Assembly: GCA_033782935.1 (NCBI GenBank)
Contig: JAWQEG010000283.1
Location: 1,116,001 to 1,180,000 of the forward strand
Direction of reading: 5' to 3'
DNA from: Petrolisthes cinctipes
Lineage: Eukaryota; Arthropoda; Malacostraca; Decapoda; Porcellanidae
Length of the DNA: 64,000 nt
Positions 1 through 12,382 of the stretch are shown in pieces. The notes beneath the pieces were generated by a model. That model saw only the letters and a program-made list of their open reading frames with translations. It was not told where the DNA came from and ran no database searches. A program made the translations under genes and the position numbers. Position 1 is the stretch's first letter; each line of letters begins with the position of its first letter.

Positions 1-217
1 ATTCAGGCTCAAAACACCCGAAAATTCAATATTTTGGGGTCCCAGAAGCAATCTGTACATGCCTACTCAGTGCTAGAATATTTTCAAAAGATAGGCTAAA
101 AACATGCTAAAAATCGACATTTTAGGTGCTAAAAAATCGATATCTCAAATTCAGTCCCAAAACACCCGAAAATTCGATATTTAGAGGTCCCAGAAGGTAT
201 CTGTACATGCTTACTCC
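1..217 (+). repeat. Partial unit at left edge: end of a B monomer plus a C1 monomer
   Basis: The window opens inside a B-type monomer (1-69, caggctc and caatattttgggg forms) and continues into a C1 monomer (70-217, 148 bp). The C1 has the gacatttta and gaggtcccagaaggtatctg markers. Its dyad carries one change (caaaagat instead of caaaatat). The array therefore extends beyond the left edge. Confidence 0.9.
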
Positions 218-225
218 GTGTTAGG

Positions 226-240
226 GTATTTTCAAAATAC
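226..240. other. First intact copy of the recurrent 15-bp dyad (gtattttcaaaatac)
   Basis: Left arm gtatttt, single central c, right arm aaaatac: a perfect inverted repeat of 7 bp. It recurs 9 bp into nearly every A1, A2 and B2 monomer. C monomers carry atattttcaaaatat, still perfectly symmetric. B1 has caaaattc and is broken. No protein-binding role can be assigned from sequence. Confidence 0.85.
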
Positions 241-555
241 AGGCCAAAAACATACTGAAAATCGATCTTTTAGGTGCCCAAAAGTCGATATGTGCATGCA
301 TCTTCTGTACCCGTTTATATCTCAAATTCAGGCTCAAAACACCCGAAAATTCAATATTTTGGGGTCCCAGAAGCAATCTGTACATGCCTACTCAGTGTTA
401 GAGTATTTTCAAAATACAGGCCCAAAACATGCTGAAAATCGATATTTTAGATGCCCAAAGTCAATATGTGCATGTATCTTCTGTACCCGTTTATATCTCA
501 AATTCAGGCTCAAAACACCCGAAAATTCAATATTTTTTTGTCCCAGAAGCAATCT

Positions 556-563
556 GTACAGTG
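556..563 (+). other. First 10-bp deletion allele at the B/C linker (gtacagtg)
   Basis: Full linkers read gtacatgcctacacagtg or gtacatgcctactcagtg. Here 10 bp are absent. The loss can be explained by recombination between ACA triplets in the cacagtg form. This allele accounts for the 491-bp units, of which I tallied about 26. Confidence 0.8.
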
Positions 564-2049
564 CTAGAATATTTTCAAAATATAGGCTAAAAACATGCTA
601 AAAATCGATCTTTTAAGTGCCAAAAAGTCGATATCTCAAATTCAGTCCCAAAACACCCGAAAATTCGATATTTAGGGGTCCCAGAAGCGATCTGTACATG
701 CCTACTCCGTGTTAGAGTATTTTCAAAATACAGGCCAAAATCATACTGAAAATCGATCTTTTAGGTGCTCAAAAGTCGATATGTGCATGCATCTTCTGTA
801 CCAGTTTATATCTCAAATTCTGGCCCTAAACACCCGAAAATTCGATATTTTGGGGTCCCAGAAGCGATCTGTTCATGCCTACTCCGTGTTAGAGTATTTT
901 CAAAATTCAGGCCCAAAACATGCTGAAAATCGATATTTTTGGCGCCCAAAGTCAATATGTGCATGTATCTTCTGTACCCGTTTATATCTCAAATTCAGGC
1001 TCAAAACACCCGAAAATTCAATATTTTGGGGTCCCAGAAGCAATCTGTACATGCCTACTCAGTGCTAGAATTTTTTCAAAATATAGGCCAAAAACATGCT
1101 AAAAATCGATCTTTTAGGTGCCAAAAAGTCGATATCTCAAATTCAGTCCCAAAACACCCGAAAATTCGATATTTATGGGTCCCAGAAGCGATCTGTACAT
1201 GCCTACTCCGTGTTAGAGTATTTTCAAAATACATGCTCAAAACATACTGAAAATCGATCTTTTAGGTGCACAAAAGTCGATATGTGCATGCATCTTCAGT
1301 ACCCGTTTATATCTCAAATTCAGGCTCAAAACACCCGAAAATTCAATATTTTGGGGTCCCAGAAGCAATCTGTACATGCCTACTCAGTGTTAGAGTATTT
1401 TCAAAATACAGGCCCAAAACATGCTGAAAATCGATATTTTAGATGCACAAAGTCAATATGTGCATGTATCTTCTGTACCCGTTTATATCTCAAATTCAGG
1501 CTCAAAACACCCGAAAATTCAATATTTTTTGGGTCCCAGAAGCAATCTGTACATGCCTACACAGTGCTAGAATATTTTCAAAATATAGGCTAAAAACATG
1601 CTAAAAATCGACATTTTAGGTGCCAAAAAATCGATATCTCAAATTCAGTCCCAAAACACCCGAAAATTCGATATTTAGAGGTCCCAGAAGGTTTCTGTAC
1701 ATGCTTACTCCGTGTTAGAGTATTTTCAAAATACAGGCCAAAAACATACTGAAAATCGATCTTTTAGGTGCCCAAAAGTCGATATGTGCATGCATCTTCT
1801 GTACCCGTTTATATCTCAAATTCTGGCCCTAAACACCCGAAAATTCGATATTTTGGGGTCCCAGAAGCGATCTGTACATGCCTACTCCGTGTTAGAGTAT
1901 TTTCAAAATTCAGGCCCAAAACATGCTGAAAATCGATATTTTTGGTGCCCAAAGTCAATATGTGCATGTATCTTCTGTACCCGTTTATATCTCAAATTCA
2001 GGCTCAAAACACCCGAAAATTCAATATTTTGGGGTCCCAGAAGCAATCT

Positions 2050-2059
2050 GTACTCAGTG
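2050..2059 (+). other. First 8-bp deletion allele at the B/C linker (gtactcagtg)
   Basis: Compared with gtacatgcctactcagtg, 8 bp lying between two TAC triplets are missing. The allele produces 493-bp units. Eleven of the twelve I tallied lie right of 30 kb. Confidence 0.8.
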
Positions 2060-2204
2060 CTAGAATATTTTCAAAATATAGGCTAAAAACATGCTAAAAA
2101 TCGATCTTTTAGGTGCCAAAAAGTCGATATCTCAAATTCAGTCCCAAAACACCCGAAAATTCGATATTTAGGGGTCCCAGAAGCGATCTGTACATGCCTA
2201 CTCC

Positions 2205-5200
2205 GTGTTAGAGTATTTTCAAAATACATGCTCAAAACATACTGAAAATCGATCTTTTAGGTGCACAAAAGTCGATATGTGCATGCATCTTCAGTACACG
2301 TTTATATCTCAAATTCAGGCTCAAAACACCCGAAAATTCAATATTTTGGGGTCCCAGAAGCAATCTGTACATGCCTACTCAGTGCTAGAATATTTTCAAA
2401 ATATAGGCCAAAAACATGCTAAAAATCGATCTTTTAGGTGCCAAAAAGTCGATATCTCAAATTCAGTCCCAAAACACCCGAAAATTCGATATTTATGGGT
2501 CCCAGAAGCGATCTGTACATGCCTACTCCGTGTTAGAGTATTTTCAAAATACATGCTCAAAACATACTGAAAATCGATCTTTTAGGTGCACAAAAGTCGA
2601 TATGTGCATGCATCTTCAGTACCCGTTTATATCTCAAATTCAGGCTCAAAACACCCGAAAATTCAATATTTTGGGGTCCCAGAAGCAATCTGTACATGCC
2701 TACTCAGTGTTAGAGTATTTTCAAAATACAGGCCCAAAACATGCTGAAAATCGATATTTTAGATGCCCAAAGTCAATATGTGCATGTATCTTCTGTACCC
2801 GTTTATATCTCAAATTCAGGCTCAAAACACCCGAAAATTCAATATTTTTTGGGTCCCAGAAGCAATCTGTACATGCCTACACAGTGCTAGAATATTTTCA
2901 AAATATAGGCTAAAAACATGCTAAAAATCGACATTTTAGGTGCCAAAAAATCGATATCTCAAATTCAGTCCCAAAACACCCGAAAATTCGATATTTAGAG
3001 GTCCCAGAAGGTATCTGTACATGCTTACTCCGTGTTAGAGTATTTTCAAAATACAGGCCAAAAACATACTGAAAATCGATCTTTTAGGTGCCCAAAAGTC
3101 GATATGTGCATGCATCTTCTGTACCCGTTTATATCTCAAATTCTGGCCCTAAACACCCGAAAATTCGATATTTTGGGGTCCCAGAAGCGATCTGTACATG
3201 CCTACTCCGTGTTAGAGTATTTTCAAAATTCAGGCCCAAAACATGCTGAAAATCGATATTTTTGGTGCCCAAAGTCAATATGTGCATGTATCTTCTGTAC
3301 CCGTTTATATCTCAAATTCAGGCTCAAAACACCCGAAAATTCAATATTTTGGGGTCCCAGAAGCAATATGTACATGCCTACTCAGTGCTAGAATATTTTC
3401 AAAATATAGGCTAAAAACATGCTAAAAATCGATCTTTTAGATGCCAAAAAGTCGATATCTCAAATTCAGTCCCAAAACACCCGAAAATTCGATATTTAGG
3501 GGTCCCAGAAGCGATCTGTACATGCCTACTCCGTGTTAGAGTATTTTCAAAATACATGCTCAAAACATACTGAAAATCGATCTTTTAGGTGCACAAAAGT
3601 CGATATGTGCATGCATCTTCAGTTCCCGTTTATATCTCAAATTCAGGCTCAAAACACCTGAAAATTCGATATTTTGGGGTCCCAGAAGCAATCTGTACAT
3701 GCCTACTCAGTGTTAGAGTGTTTTCAAAATACAGGCCCAAAACATGCTGAAAATCGATATTTTAGATGCCCAAAGTCAATATGTGCATGTATCTTCTGTA
3801 CCCGTTTATATCTCAAATTCAGGCTCAAAACACCCGAAAATTCAATATTTTGGGGTCCCAGAAGCAATCTGTACATGCCTACACAGTGCTAGAATATTTT
3901 CAAAATATAGGCTAAAAACATGCTAAAAATCGATCTTTTAGGTGCCAAAAAGTCGATATCTCAAATTCAGTCCCAAAACACCCGAAAATTCGATATTTAG
4001 GGGTCCCAGAAGCGATCTGTACATGCCTACTCCGTGTTAGAGTATTTTCAAAATACATGCTCAAAACATACTGAAAATCGATCTTTTAGGTGCACAAAAG
4101 TCGATATGTGCATGCATCTTCAGTACACGTTTATATCTCAAATTCAGGCTCAAAACACCCGAAAATTCAATATTTTGGGGTCCCAGAAGCAATCTGTACA
4201 TGCCTACTCAGTGCTAGAATATTTTCAAAATATAGGCCAAAAACATGCTAAAAATCGATCTTTTAGGTGCCAAAAAGTCGATATCTCAAATTCAGTCCCA
4301 AAACACCCGAAAATTCGATATTTATGGGTCCCAGAAGCGATCTGTACATGCCTACTCCGTGTTAGAGTATTTTCAAAATACATGCTCAAAACATACTGAA
4401 AATCGATCTTTTAGGTGCACAAAAGTCGATATGTGCATGCATCTTCAGTACCCGTTTATATCTCAAATTCAGGCTCAAAACACCCGAAAATTCAATATTT
4501 TGGGGTCCCAGAAGCAATCTGTACATGCCTACTCAGTGTTAGAGTATTTTCAAAATACAGGCCCAAAACATGCTGAAAATCGATATTTTAGATGCACAAA
4601 GTCAATATGTGCATGTATCTTCTGTACCCGTTTATATCTCAAATTCAGGCTCAAAACACCCGAAAATTCAATATTTTTTGGGTCCCAGAAGCAATCTGTA
4701 CATGCCTACACAGTGCTAGAATATTTTCAAAATATAGGCTAAAAACATGCTAAAAATCGACATTTTAGGTGCCAAAAAATCGATATCTCAAATTCAGTCC
4801 CAAAACACCCGAAAATTCGATATTTAGAGGTCCCAGAAGGTATCTGTACATGCTTACTCCGTGTTAGAGTATTTTCAAAATACAGGCCAAAAACATACTG
4901 AAAATCGATCTTTTAGGTGCCCAAAAGTCGATATGTGCATGCATCTTCTGTACCCGTTTATATCTCAAATTCTGGCCCTAAACACCCGAAAATTCGATAT
5001 TTTGGGGTCCCAGAAGCGATCTGTACATGCCTACTCCGTGTTAGAGTATTTTCAAAATTCAGGCCCAAAACATGCTGAAAATCGATATTTTTGGTGCCCA
5101 AAGTCAATATGTGCATGTATCTTCTGTACCCGTTTATATCTCAAATTCAGGCTCAAAACACCCGAAAATTCAATATTTTGGGGTCCCAGAAGCAATATGT

Positions 5201-5686
5201 ACATGCCTACTCAGTGCTAGAATATTTTCAAAATATAGGCTAAAAACATGCTAAAAATCGATCTTTTAGATGCCAAAAAGTCGATATCTCAAATTCAGTC
5301 CCAAAACACCCGAAAATTCGATATTTAGGGGTCCCAGAAGCGATCTGTACATGCCTACTCCGTGTTAGAGTATTTTCAAAATACATGCTCAAAACATACT
5401 GAAAATCGATCTTTTAGGTGCACAAAAGTCGATATGTGCATGCATCTTCAGTTCCCGTTTATATCTCAAATTCAGGCTCAAAACACCCGAAAATTCAATA
5501 TTTTGGGGTCCCAGAAGCAATCTGTACATGCCTACACAGTGCTAGAATATTTTCAAAATATAGGCTAAAAACATGCTAAAAATCGACATTTTAGGTGCCA
5601 AAAAATCGATATCTCAAATTCAGTCCCAAAACACCCGAAAATTCGATATTTAGAGGTCCCAGAAGGTATCTGTACATGCCTACACC
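2205..5686 (+). repeat. HOR block containing a 1,829-bp tandem duplication
   Basis: Units start at 2205 (A2-C2, 325 bp), 2530 (A2-B2-C1, 502), 3032 (A1-B1-C2, 501), 3533 (A2-B2-C2, 501), 4034 (A2-C2, 325), 4359 (502), 4861 (501) and 5362 (A2-C1, 325). The series 325-502-501 repeats at a 1,829-bp offset. Private variants recur at the same offset: aagcaatatgtacatg (about 3362 and 5191), gatgccaaaaagtcg (about 3440 and 5269) and cagttcccg (about 3619 and 5449). At least one difference exists, a gatgccc/gatgcac change in the B2 of units 2530 and 4359. The match extends to about 3.6 kb in the first copy. Confidence 0.87.
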
Positions 5687-6010
5687 GTGTTAGATTATTT
5701 TCAAAATTCAGGCCCAAAACATACTGAAAATCGATATTTTTGGTGCCCAAAGTCAATATGTGCATGTATCTTCTGTACCCGTTTATATCTCAAATTCAGG
5801 CTCAAAACACCCGAAAATTCAATATTTTGGGGTCCCAGAAGCAATCTGTACATGCCTACTCAGTGCTAGAATATTTTCAAAATATAGGCTAAAAACATGC
5901 TAAAAATCGATCTTTTAGGTGCCAAAAAGTCGATATCTCAAATTCAGTCCCAAAACACCCGAAAATTTGATATTTAGGGGTCCCAGAAGCGATCTGTACA
6001 TGCCTACTCC
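5687..6010 (+). repeat. B1-C2 dimer lacking A (324 bp), founder-type example
   Basis: C1 is followed directly by B1 through acaccgtgttagattattt, a signature found at only four places (5687, 6512, 14387, 15713). B1 at 5687, 14387 and 15713 also shares catactgaaaatcg, whereas 6512 has catgctgaaaatcg. The signature ties the 5.7-6.8 kb and 14.4-16.0 kb regions together. Confidence 0.84.
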
Positions 6011-8323
6011 GTGTTAGAGTATTTTCAAAATACATGCTCAAAACATACTGAAAATCGGTCTTTTAGGTGCACAAAAGTCGATATGTGCATGCATCTTCAG
6101 TACCCGTTTATATCTCAAATTCAGGCTCAAAACACCCGAAAATTCAATATTTTGGGGTCCCAGAAGCAATCTGTACATGCCTACTCAGTGTTAGAGTGTT
6201 TTCAAAATACAGGCCCAAAACATGCTGAAAATCGATATTTTAGATGCCCAAAGTCAATATGTGCATGTATCTTCTGTACCCGTTTATATCTCAAATTCAG
6301 GCTCAAAACACCCGAAAATTCAATATTTTGGGGTCCCAGAAGCAATCTGTACATGCCTACACAGTGCTAGAATATTTTCAAAATATAGGCTAAAAACATG
6401 CTAAAAATCGACATTTTAGGTGCCAAAAAATCGATATCTCAAATTCAGTCCCAAAACACCCGAAAATTCGATATTTTGGGGTCCCAGAAGGTATCTGTAC
6501 ATGCCTACACCGTGTTAGATTATTTTCAAAATTCAGGCCCAAAACATGCTGAAAATCGATATTTTTGGTGCCCAAAGTCAATATGTGCATGTATCTTCTG
6601 TACCCGTTTATATCTCAAATTCAGGCTCAAAACACCCGAAAATTCAATATTTTGGGGTCCCAGAAGCAATCTGTACATGCCTACTCAGTGCTAGAATATT
6701 TTCAAAATATAGGCTAAAAACATGCTAAAAATCGATCTTTTAGGTGCCAAAAAGTCGATATCTCAAATTCAGTCCCAAAACACCCGAAAATTTGATATTT
6801 AGGGGTCCCAGAAGCGATCTGTACATGCCTACTCCGTGTTAGAGTATTTTCAAAATACATGCTCAAAACATACTGAAAATCGATCTTTTAGGTGCAAAAA
6901 AGTCGATATGTGCATGCATCTTCAGTACCCGTTTATATCTCAAATTCAGGCTCAAAACACCCGAAAATTCAATATTTTGGGGTCCCAGAAGCAATCTGTA
7001 CATGCCTACTCAGTGTTAGAGTATTTTCAAAATACAGGCCCAAAACATGCTGAAAATCGATATTTTAGATGCCCAAAGTCAATATGTGCATGTATCTTCT
7101 GTACCCGTTTATATCTCAAATTCAGGCTCAAAACACCCGAAAATTCAATATTTTGGGGTCCCAGAAGCAATCTGTACATGCCTACTCAGTGCTAGAATAT
7201 TTTCAAAATATAGGCTAAAAACATGCTAAAAATCGATCTTTTAGGTGCCAAAATGTCGATATCTCAAATTCAGTCCCAAAACACCCGAAAATTCGTTATT
7301 TAGGGGTCCCAGAAGCGATCTGTACATGCCTACTCCGTGTTAGAGTATTTTCAAAATACATGCTCAAAACATACTGAAAATCGATCTTTTAGGTGCACAA
7401 AAGTCGATATGTGCATGCATCTTCAGTACCCGTTTATATCTCAAATTCATTCTCAAAACACCCGAAAATTCAATATTTTGGGGTCCCAGAAGCAATCTGT
7501 ACATGCCTTCTCAGTGTTAGAGTATTTTCAAAATACAGGCCCAAAACATGCTGAAAATCGATATTTTAGATGCCCAAAGTCAATATGTGCATGTATCTTC
7601 TGTACCCGTTTATATCTCAAATTCAGGCTCAAAACACCCGAAAAATCAATATTTTGGGGTCCCAGAAGCAATCTGTACATGCCTACACAGTGCTAGAATA
7701 TTTTCAAAATATAGGCTAAAAACATGCTAAAAATCGACATTTTAGGTGCCAAAAAATCGATATCTCAAATTCAGTCCCAAAACACCCGAAAATTCGATAT
7801 TTAGAGGTCCCAGAAGGTATCTGTACATGCCTACTCCGTGTTAGAGTATTTTCAAAATACAGGCCAAAAACATACTGAAAATCGATCTCTTAGGTGCCCA
7901 AAAGTCGATATGTGCATGCATCTTCTGTACCCGTTTATATCTCAAATTCTGGCCCTAAACACCCTAAAATTCGATATTTTGGGGTCCCAGAAGCGATCTG
8001 TACATGCCTACTCCGTGTTAGAGTATTTTCAAAATTCAGGCCCAAAACATGCTGAAAATCGATATTTTTGGTGTCCAAAGTCAATATGTGCATGTATCTT
8101 CTGTACCCGTTTATATCTCAAATTCAGGCTCAAAACACCCGAAAATTCAATATTTTGGGGTCCCAGAAGCAATCTGTACATGCCTACTCAGTGCTAGAAT
8201 ATTTTCAAAATATAGGCTAAAAACATGCTAAAAATCGATCTTTTAGGTGCCAAAAAGTCGATATCTCAAATTCAGTCCCAAAACACCCGAAAATTCGATA
8301 TTTAGGGGTCCCAGAAGCGATCT
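5687..8323 (+). repeat. HOR block with two B1-C2 dimers lacking A
   Basis: Units start at 5687 (B1-C2, 324 bp), 6011 (A2-B2-C1, 501), 6512 (B1-C2, 324), 6836 (A2-B2-C2, 501), 7337 (A2-B2-C1, 501) and 7838 (A1-B1-C2, 486, ending in the 15-bp deletion). The two dimers share an unusual entry, acaccgtgttagattattt, so C1 runs straight into B1. The series 501-324-501-501 from 6011 reappears from 15212 at an exact 9,201-bp offset. The C2 of unit 6836 carries an attcgttattt change (about 7291) that has a counterpart at about 16492. Confidence 0.87.
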
Positions 8324-8499
8324 GTGTTAGAGTATTTTCAAAATACATGCTCAAAACATACTGAAAATCGATCTTTTAGATGCCCAAAGTCAATATGTGC
8401 ATGTATCTTCTGTACCCGTTTATATCTCAAATTCAGGCTCAAAACACCCGAAAATTCAATATTTTGGGGTCCCAGAAGCAATCTGTACATGCCTACACA
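8324..8499 (+). repeat. A2/B2 hybrid monomer preceded by a 15-bp deletion (copy 1)
   Basis: The preceding C2 ends gatctgtgttag, lacking 15 bp between two GT dinucleotides of the usual linker. The monomer starts as A2 (tacatgctcaaaac) and switches in the cgatcttttaga region to B2 (gatgcccaaagtcaatatg). It is followed by C1. Near-identical hybrids lie at 9961 and 11096. Confidence 0.82.
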
Positions 8500-9149
8500 G
8501 TGCTAGAATATTTTCAAAATATAGGCTAAAAACATGCTAAAAATCGACATTTTATGTGCCAAAAAATCGATATCTCAAATTCAGTCCCAAAACACCCGAA
8601 AATTCAATATTTAGAGGTCCCAGAAGGTATCTGTACATGCTTACTCCGTGTTAGGGTATTTTCAAAATACAGGCCAAAAACATACTGAAAATCGATCTTT
8701 TAGGTGCCCAAAAGTCGATATGTGCATGCATCTTCTGTACCCGTTTATATCTCAAATTCAGGCTCAAAACACCCGAAAATTCAATATTTTGGGGTCCCAG
8801 AAGTAATCTGTACATGCCTACTCAGTGCTAGAATATTTTCAAAATATAGGCTAAAAACATGCTAAAAATCGATCTTTTAGGTGCCAAAAAGTCGATATCT
8901 CAAATTCAGTCCCAAAACACCCGAAAATTCGATATTTAGGGGTCCCAAAAGCGATCTGTACATGTATACTCCGTGTTAGAGTATTTTCAAAATATATGCT
9001 TAAAACATACTGAAAATCGATCTTTTAGGTGCACAAAAGTCGATATGTGCATGCATCTTCAGTACCCGTTTAAATCTCAAATTCAGGCTCAAAACACCCG
9101 AAAATTCAATATTTTGGGGTCCCAGAAGCAATCTGTACATGCCTACACA

Positions 9150-9326
9150 GTGCTAGAATATTTTCAAAATATAGGCTAAAAAACATGCTAAAAATCGATA
9201 TTTTAGATGCCCAAAGTCAATATGTGCATGTACCTTCTGTACCCGTTTATATCTCAAATTCAGGCTCAAAACACCCGAAAATTCAATATTTTGGGGTCCC
9301 AGAAGCAATCTGTACATGCCTACTCA
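9150..9326 (+). repeat. C/B2 hybrid monomer (177 bp)
   Basis: Begins as a C monomer (gtgctagaat, AT-ended dyad, ataggctaaaaaacatgc with an extra A). It then switches to B2 (cgatattttagatgccc) and carries the 29-bp segment that C normally lacks. It occupies the B position in the unit starting at 8973. Confidence 0.78.
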
Positions 9327-9960
9327 GTGCTAGAATATTTTCAAAATATAGGCTAAAAACATGCTAAAAATCGATCTTTTCGGTGCCAAAAAGTCGATAT
9401 CTCAAATTCAGTCCCAAAACACCCGAAAATTCGATATTTAGGGGTCCCAAAAGCGATCTGTACATGCCTACTCTGTGTTAGAGTATTTTCAAAATACAGG
9501 CCAAAAACATACTGAAAATCGATCTTTTAGGTGCCCAAAAGTCGATATGTGCATGCATCTTCTGTACCCGTTTATATCTCAAATTCTGGCCCTAAAAACC
9601 CGAAAATTCGATATTTTTGGGTCCCAAAAGCGATCTGTACATGCCTACTCCGTGTTAGAGTATTTTCAAAATTCAGGCCCAAAACATGCTGAAAATCGAT
9701 ATTTTTGGCGCCCAAAGTCAATATGTGCATGTATCTTCTGTACCCGTTTATATCTCAAATTCAGGCTCAAAACACCCGAAAATTCAATATTTTGGGGTCC
9801 CAGAAGCAATCTGTACATGCCTACTCAGTGCTAGAATATTTTCAAAATATAGGCTAAAAACATGCTAAAAATCGATCTTTTAGGTGCCAAAAAGTCGATA
9901 TCTCAAATTCAGTCCCAAAACACCCGAAAATTCGATATTTAGGGGTCCCAGAAGCAATCT

Positions 9961-10136
9961 GTGTTAGAGTATTTTCAAAATACATGCTCAAAACATACTG
10001 AAAATCGATCTTTTAGATGCCCAAAGTCAATATGTGCATGTATCTTCTGTACCCGTTTATATCTCAAATTCAGGCTCAAAACACCCGAAAATTCAATATT
10101 TTGGGGTCCCAGAAGCAATCTGTACGTGCCTACACA
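9961..10136 (+). repeat. A2/B2 hybrid monomer preceded by a 15-bp deletion (copy 2)
   Basis: Same deletion and same switch point as the copy at 8324, 1,637 bp upstream. The preceding C2 ends gcaatctgtgttag rather than gcgatctg, and the linker has gtacgtgcc near 10125. The shared double rearrangement shows a single origin. Confidence 0.82.
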
Positions 10137-11095
10137 GTGCTAGAATATTTTCAAAATATAGGCTAAAAACATGCTAAAAATCGACATTTTAGGTGCCAAA
10201 AAATCGATATCTCAAATTCAGTCCCAAAACACCCGAATATTCGATATTTAGAGGTCCCAGAAGGTATCTGTACATGCTTACTCCGTGTTAGGGTATTTTC
10301 AAAATACAGGCCAAAAACATACTGTAAATCGATCTTTTAGGTGCCCAAAAGTCGATATGTGCATGCATCTTCTGTACCCGTTTATATCTCAAATTCAGGC
10401 TCAAAACACCCGAAAATTCAATATTTTGGGGTCCCAGAAGCAATCTGTACATGCCTACTCAGTGCTAGAATATTTTCAAAATATAGGCTAAAAACATGCT
10501 AAAAATCGATCTTTTAGGTGCCAAAAAGTCGATATCTCAAATTCAGTCCCAAAACACCCGAAAATTTGATATTTAGGGGTCCCAAAAGCGATCTGTACAT
10601 GCCTACTCCGTGTTAGAGTATTTTCAAAATACAGGCCAAAAACATACTGAAAATCGATCTTTTAGGTGCCCAAAAGTCGATATGTGCATGCATCTTCTGT
10701 ACCCGTTTATATCTCAAATTCTGGCCCTAAAAACCCGAAAATTCGATATTTTGGGGTCCCAGAAGCGATCTGTACATGCCTACTCCGTGTTAGAGTATTT
10801 TCAAAATTCAGGCCCAAAACATGCTTAAAATCGTTATTTTTGGCGCCCAAAGTCAATATGTGCATGTATCTTCTGTACCCGTTTATATCTCAAATTCAAG
10901 CTCAAAACACCCGAAAATTCAATATTTTGGGGTCCCAGAAGCAATCTGTACATGCCTACTCAGTGCTAGAATATTTTCAAAATATAGGCTAAAAACATGC
11001 TAAAAATCGATCTTTTAGGTGCCAAAAAGTCGATATCTCAAATTCAGTCCCAAAACACCCGAAAATTCGATATTTAGGGGTCCCAGAAGCGATCT

Positions 11096-11271
11096 GTGTT
11101 AAAGTATTTTCAAAATACATGCTCAAAGCATACTGAAAATCGATCTTTTAGATGCCCAAAGTCAATATGTGCATGTATCTTCTGTACCCGTTTATATCTC
11201 AAATTCAGGCTCAAAACACCCGAAAATTCAATATTTTGGGGTCCCAGAAGCAATCTGTACATGCCTACACA
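11096..11271 (+). repeat. A2/B2 hybrid monomer preceded by a 15-bp deletion (copy 3)
   Basis: Third copy, 1,135 bp after the second. It begins gtgttaaag rather than gtgttagag and has caaagcatac. The C1 that follows has a dyad change (gaataatttc) and ends with ccgcgttag at 11420. Confidence 0.82.
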
Positions 11272-12382
11272 GTGCTAGAATAATTTCAAAATATAGGCTA
11301 AAAACATGCTAAAAATCGACATTTTAGGTGCCAAAAAATCGATATCTCAAATTCAGTCCCAAAACACCCGAGAATTCGATATTTAGAGGTCCCAGAAGGT
11401 ATCTGTACATGCTTACTCCGCGTTAGGGTATTTTCAAAATACAGTCCAAAAACATACTGAAAATCGATCTTTTAGGTGCCCAAAAGTCGATATGTGCATG
11501 CATCTTCTGTACCCGTTTATATCTCAAATTCAGGCTCAAAACACCCGAAAATTCAATATTTTGGGGTCCCAGAAGCAATCTGTGCAGTGCTAGAATATTT
11601 TCAAAATATAGGCTAAAAACATGCTAAAAATCGATCTTTTAAGTGTCAAAAAGTCGATATCTCAAATTCAGTCCCAAAACACCCGAAAATTCGATATTTA
11701 GGGGTCCCAGAAGCGATCTGTACATGCCTACTCCGTGTTAGAGTATTTTCAAAATACAGGCCAAAAACATACTGAAAATCGATATTTTTGGTGCCCAAAG
11801 TCAATATGTGCATGTATCTTCTGTACCCGTTTATATCTCAAATTCAGGCTCAAAACACCCGAAAATTCAATATTTTGGGGTCCCAGAAGCAATCTGTACA
11901 TGCCTACTCAGTGCTAGAATATTTTCAAAATATAGGCTAAAAACAAGCTAAAAATCGATCTTTTAGGTGCCAAAAAGTCGATATCTCAAATTCAGTCCCA
12001 AAACACCCGAAAATTCGATATTTAGGGGTCCCAGAAGCGATCTGTACATGCCTACTCCGTGTTAGAGTATTATCAAAATTCAGGCCAAAAACATGCTGAA
12101 AATCGATATTTTTGGCACCCAAAGTCAATATGTGCATGTATCTTCTGTACCCGTTTATATCTCAAATTCAGGCTCAAAACACCCGAAAATTCAATATTTT
12201 GGGGTCCCAGAAGCAATCTGTACATGCCTACTCAGTGCTAGAATATTTTCAAAATATAGGCTAAAAACATGCTAAAAATCGATCTTTTAGGTGCCAAAAA
12301 GTCGATATCTCAAATTCAGTCCCAAAACACCCGAAAATTCGATATTTAGGGGTCCCAGAAGCGATCTGTACATGCCTACTCC

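Larger units (their letters stand above)
218..2204 (+). repeat. HOR block: four units of 491, 501, 502 and 493 bp
   Basis: Units start at 218, 709, 1210 and 1712. Unit 218 starts as A1, switches to A2-like sequence (caggctc, attcaatatt) and continues with B2 and a C2 whose junction lacks 10 bp (gtacagtg at 556-563). Unit 709 is A1-B1-C2 with ggcgccc instead of ggtgccc in B1. Unit 1210 is A2-B2-C1 with one extra T in the B2 T-run near 1530. Unit 1712 is A1-B1-C2 with the 8-bp junction deletion (gtactcagtg near 2050). Confidence 0.88.
8324..12382 (+). repeat. HOR block rich in dimers and hybrid monomers
   Basis: Units start at 8324 (A2/B2 hybrid-C1, 324 bp), 8648 (A-C2, 325), 8973 (A2, C/B2 hybrid, C2, 502), 9475 (A1-B1-C2, 486), 9961 (hybrid-C1, 324), 10285 (A-C2, 325), 10610 (A1-B1-C2, 486), 11096 (hybrid-C1, 324), 11420 (A-C2, 315), 11735 (A1/B1 hybrid-C2, 324) and 12059 (B1-C2, 324). 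The series 486-324-325 appears twice (9475-10609 and 10610-11734, the second ending at 315), giving a 1,135-bp local period. A1 copies at 8648, 10285 and 11420 share the gcttactcc and gttagggta variants also seen at 218. Confidence 0.85.
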
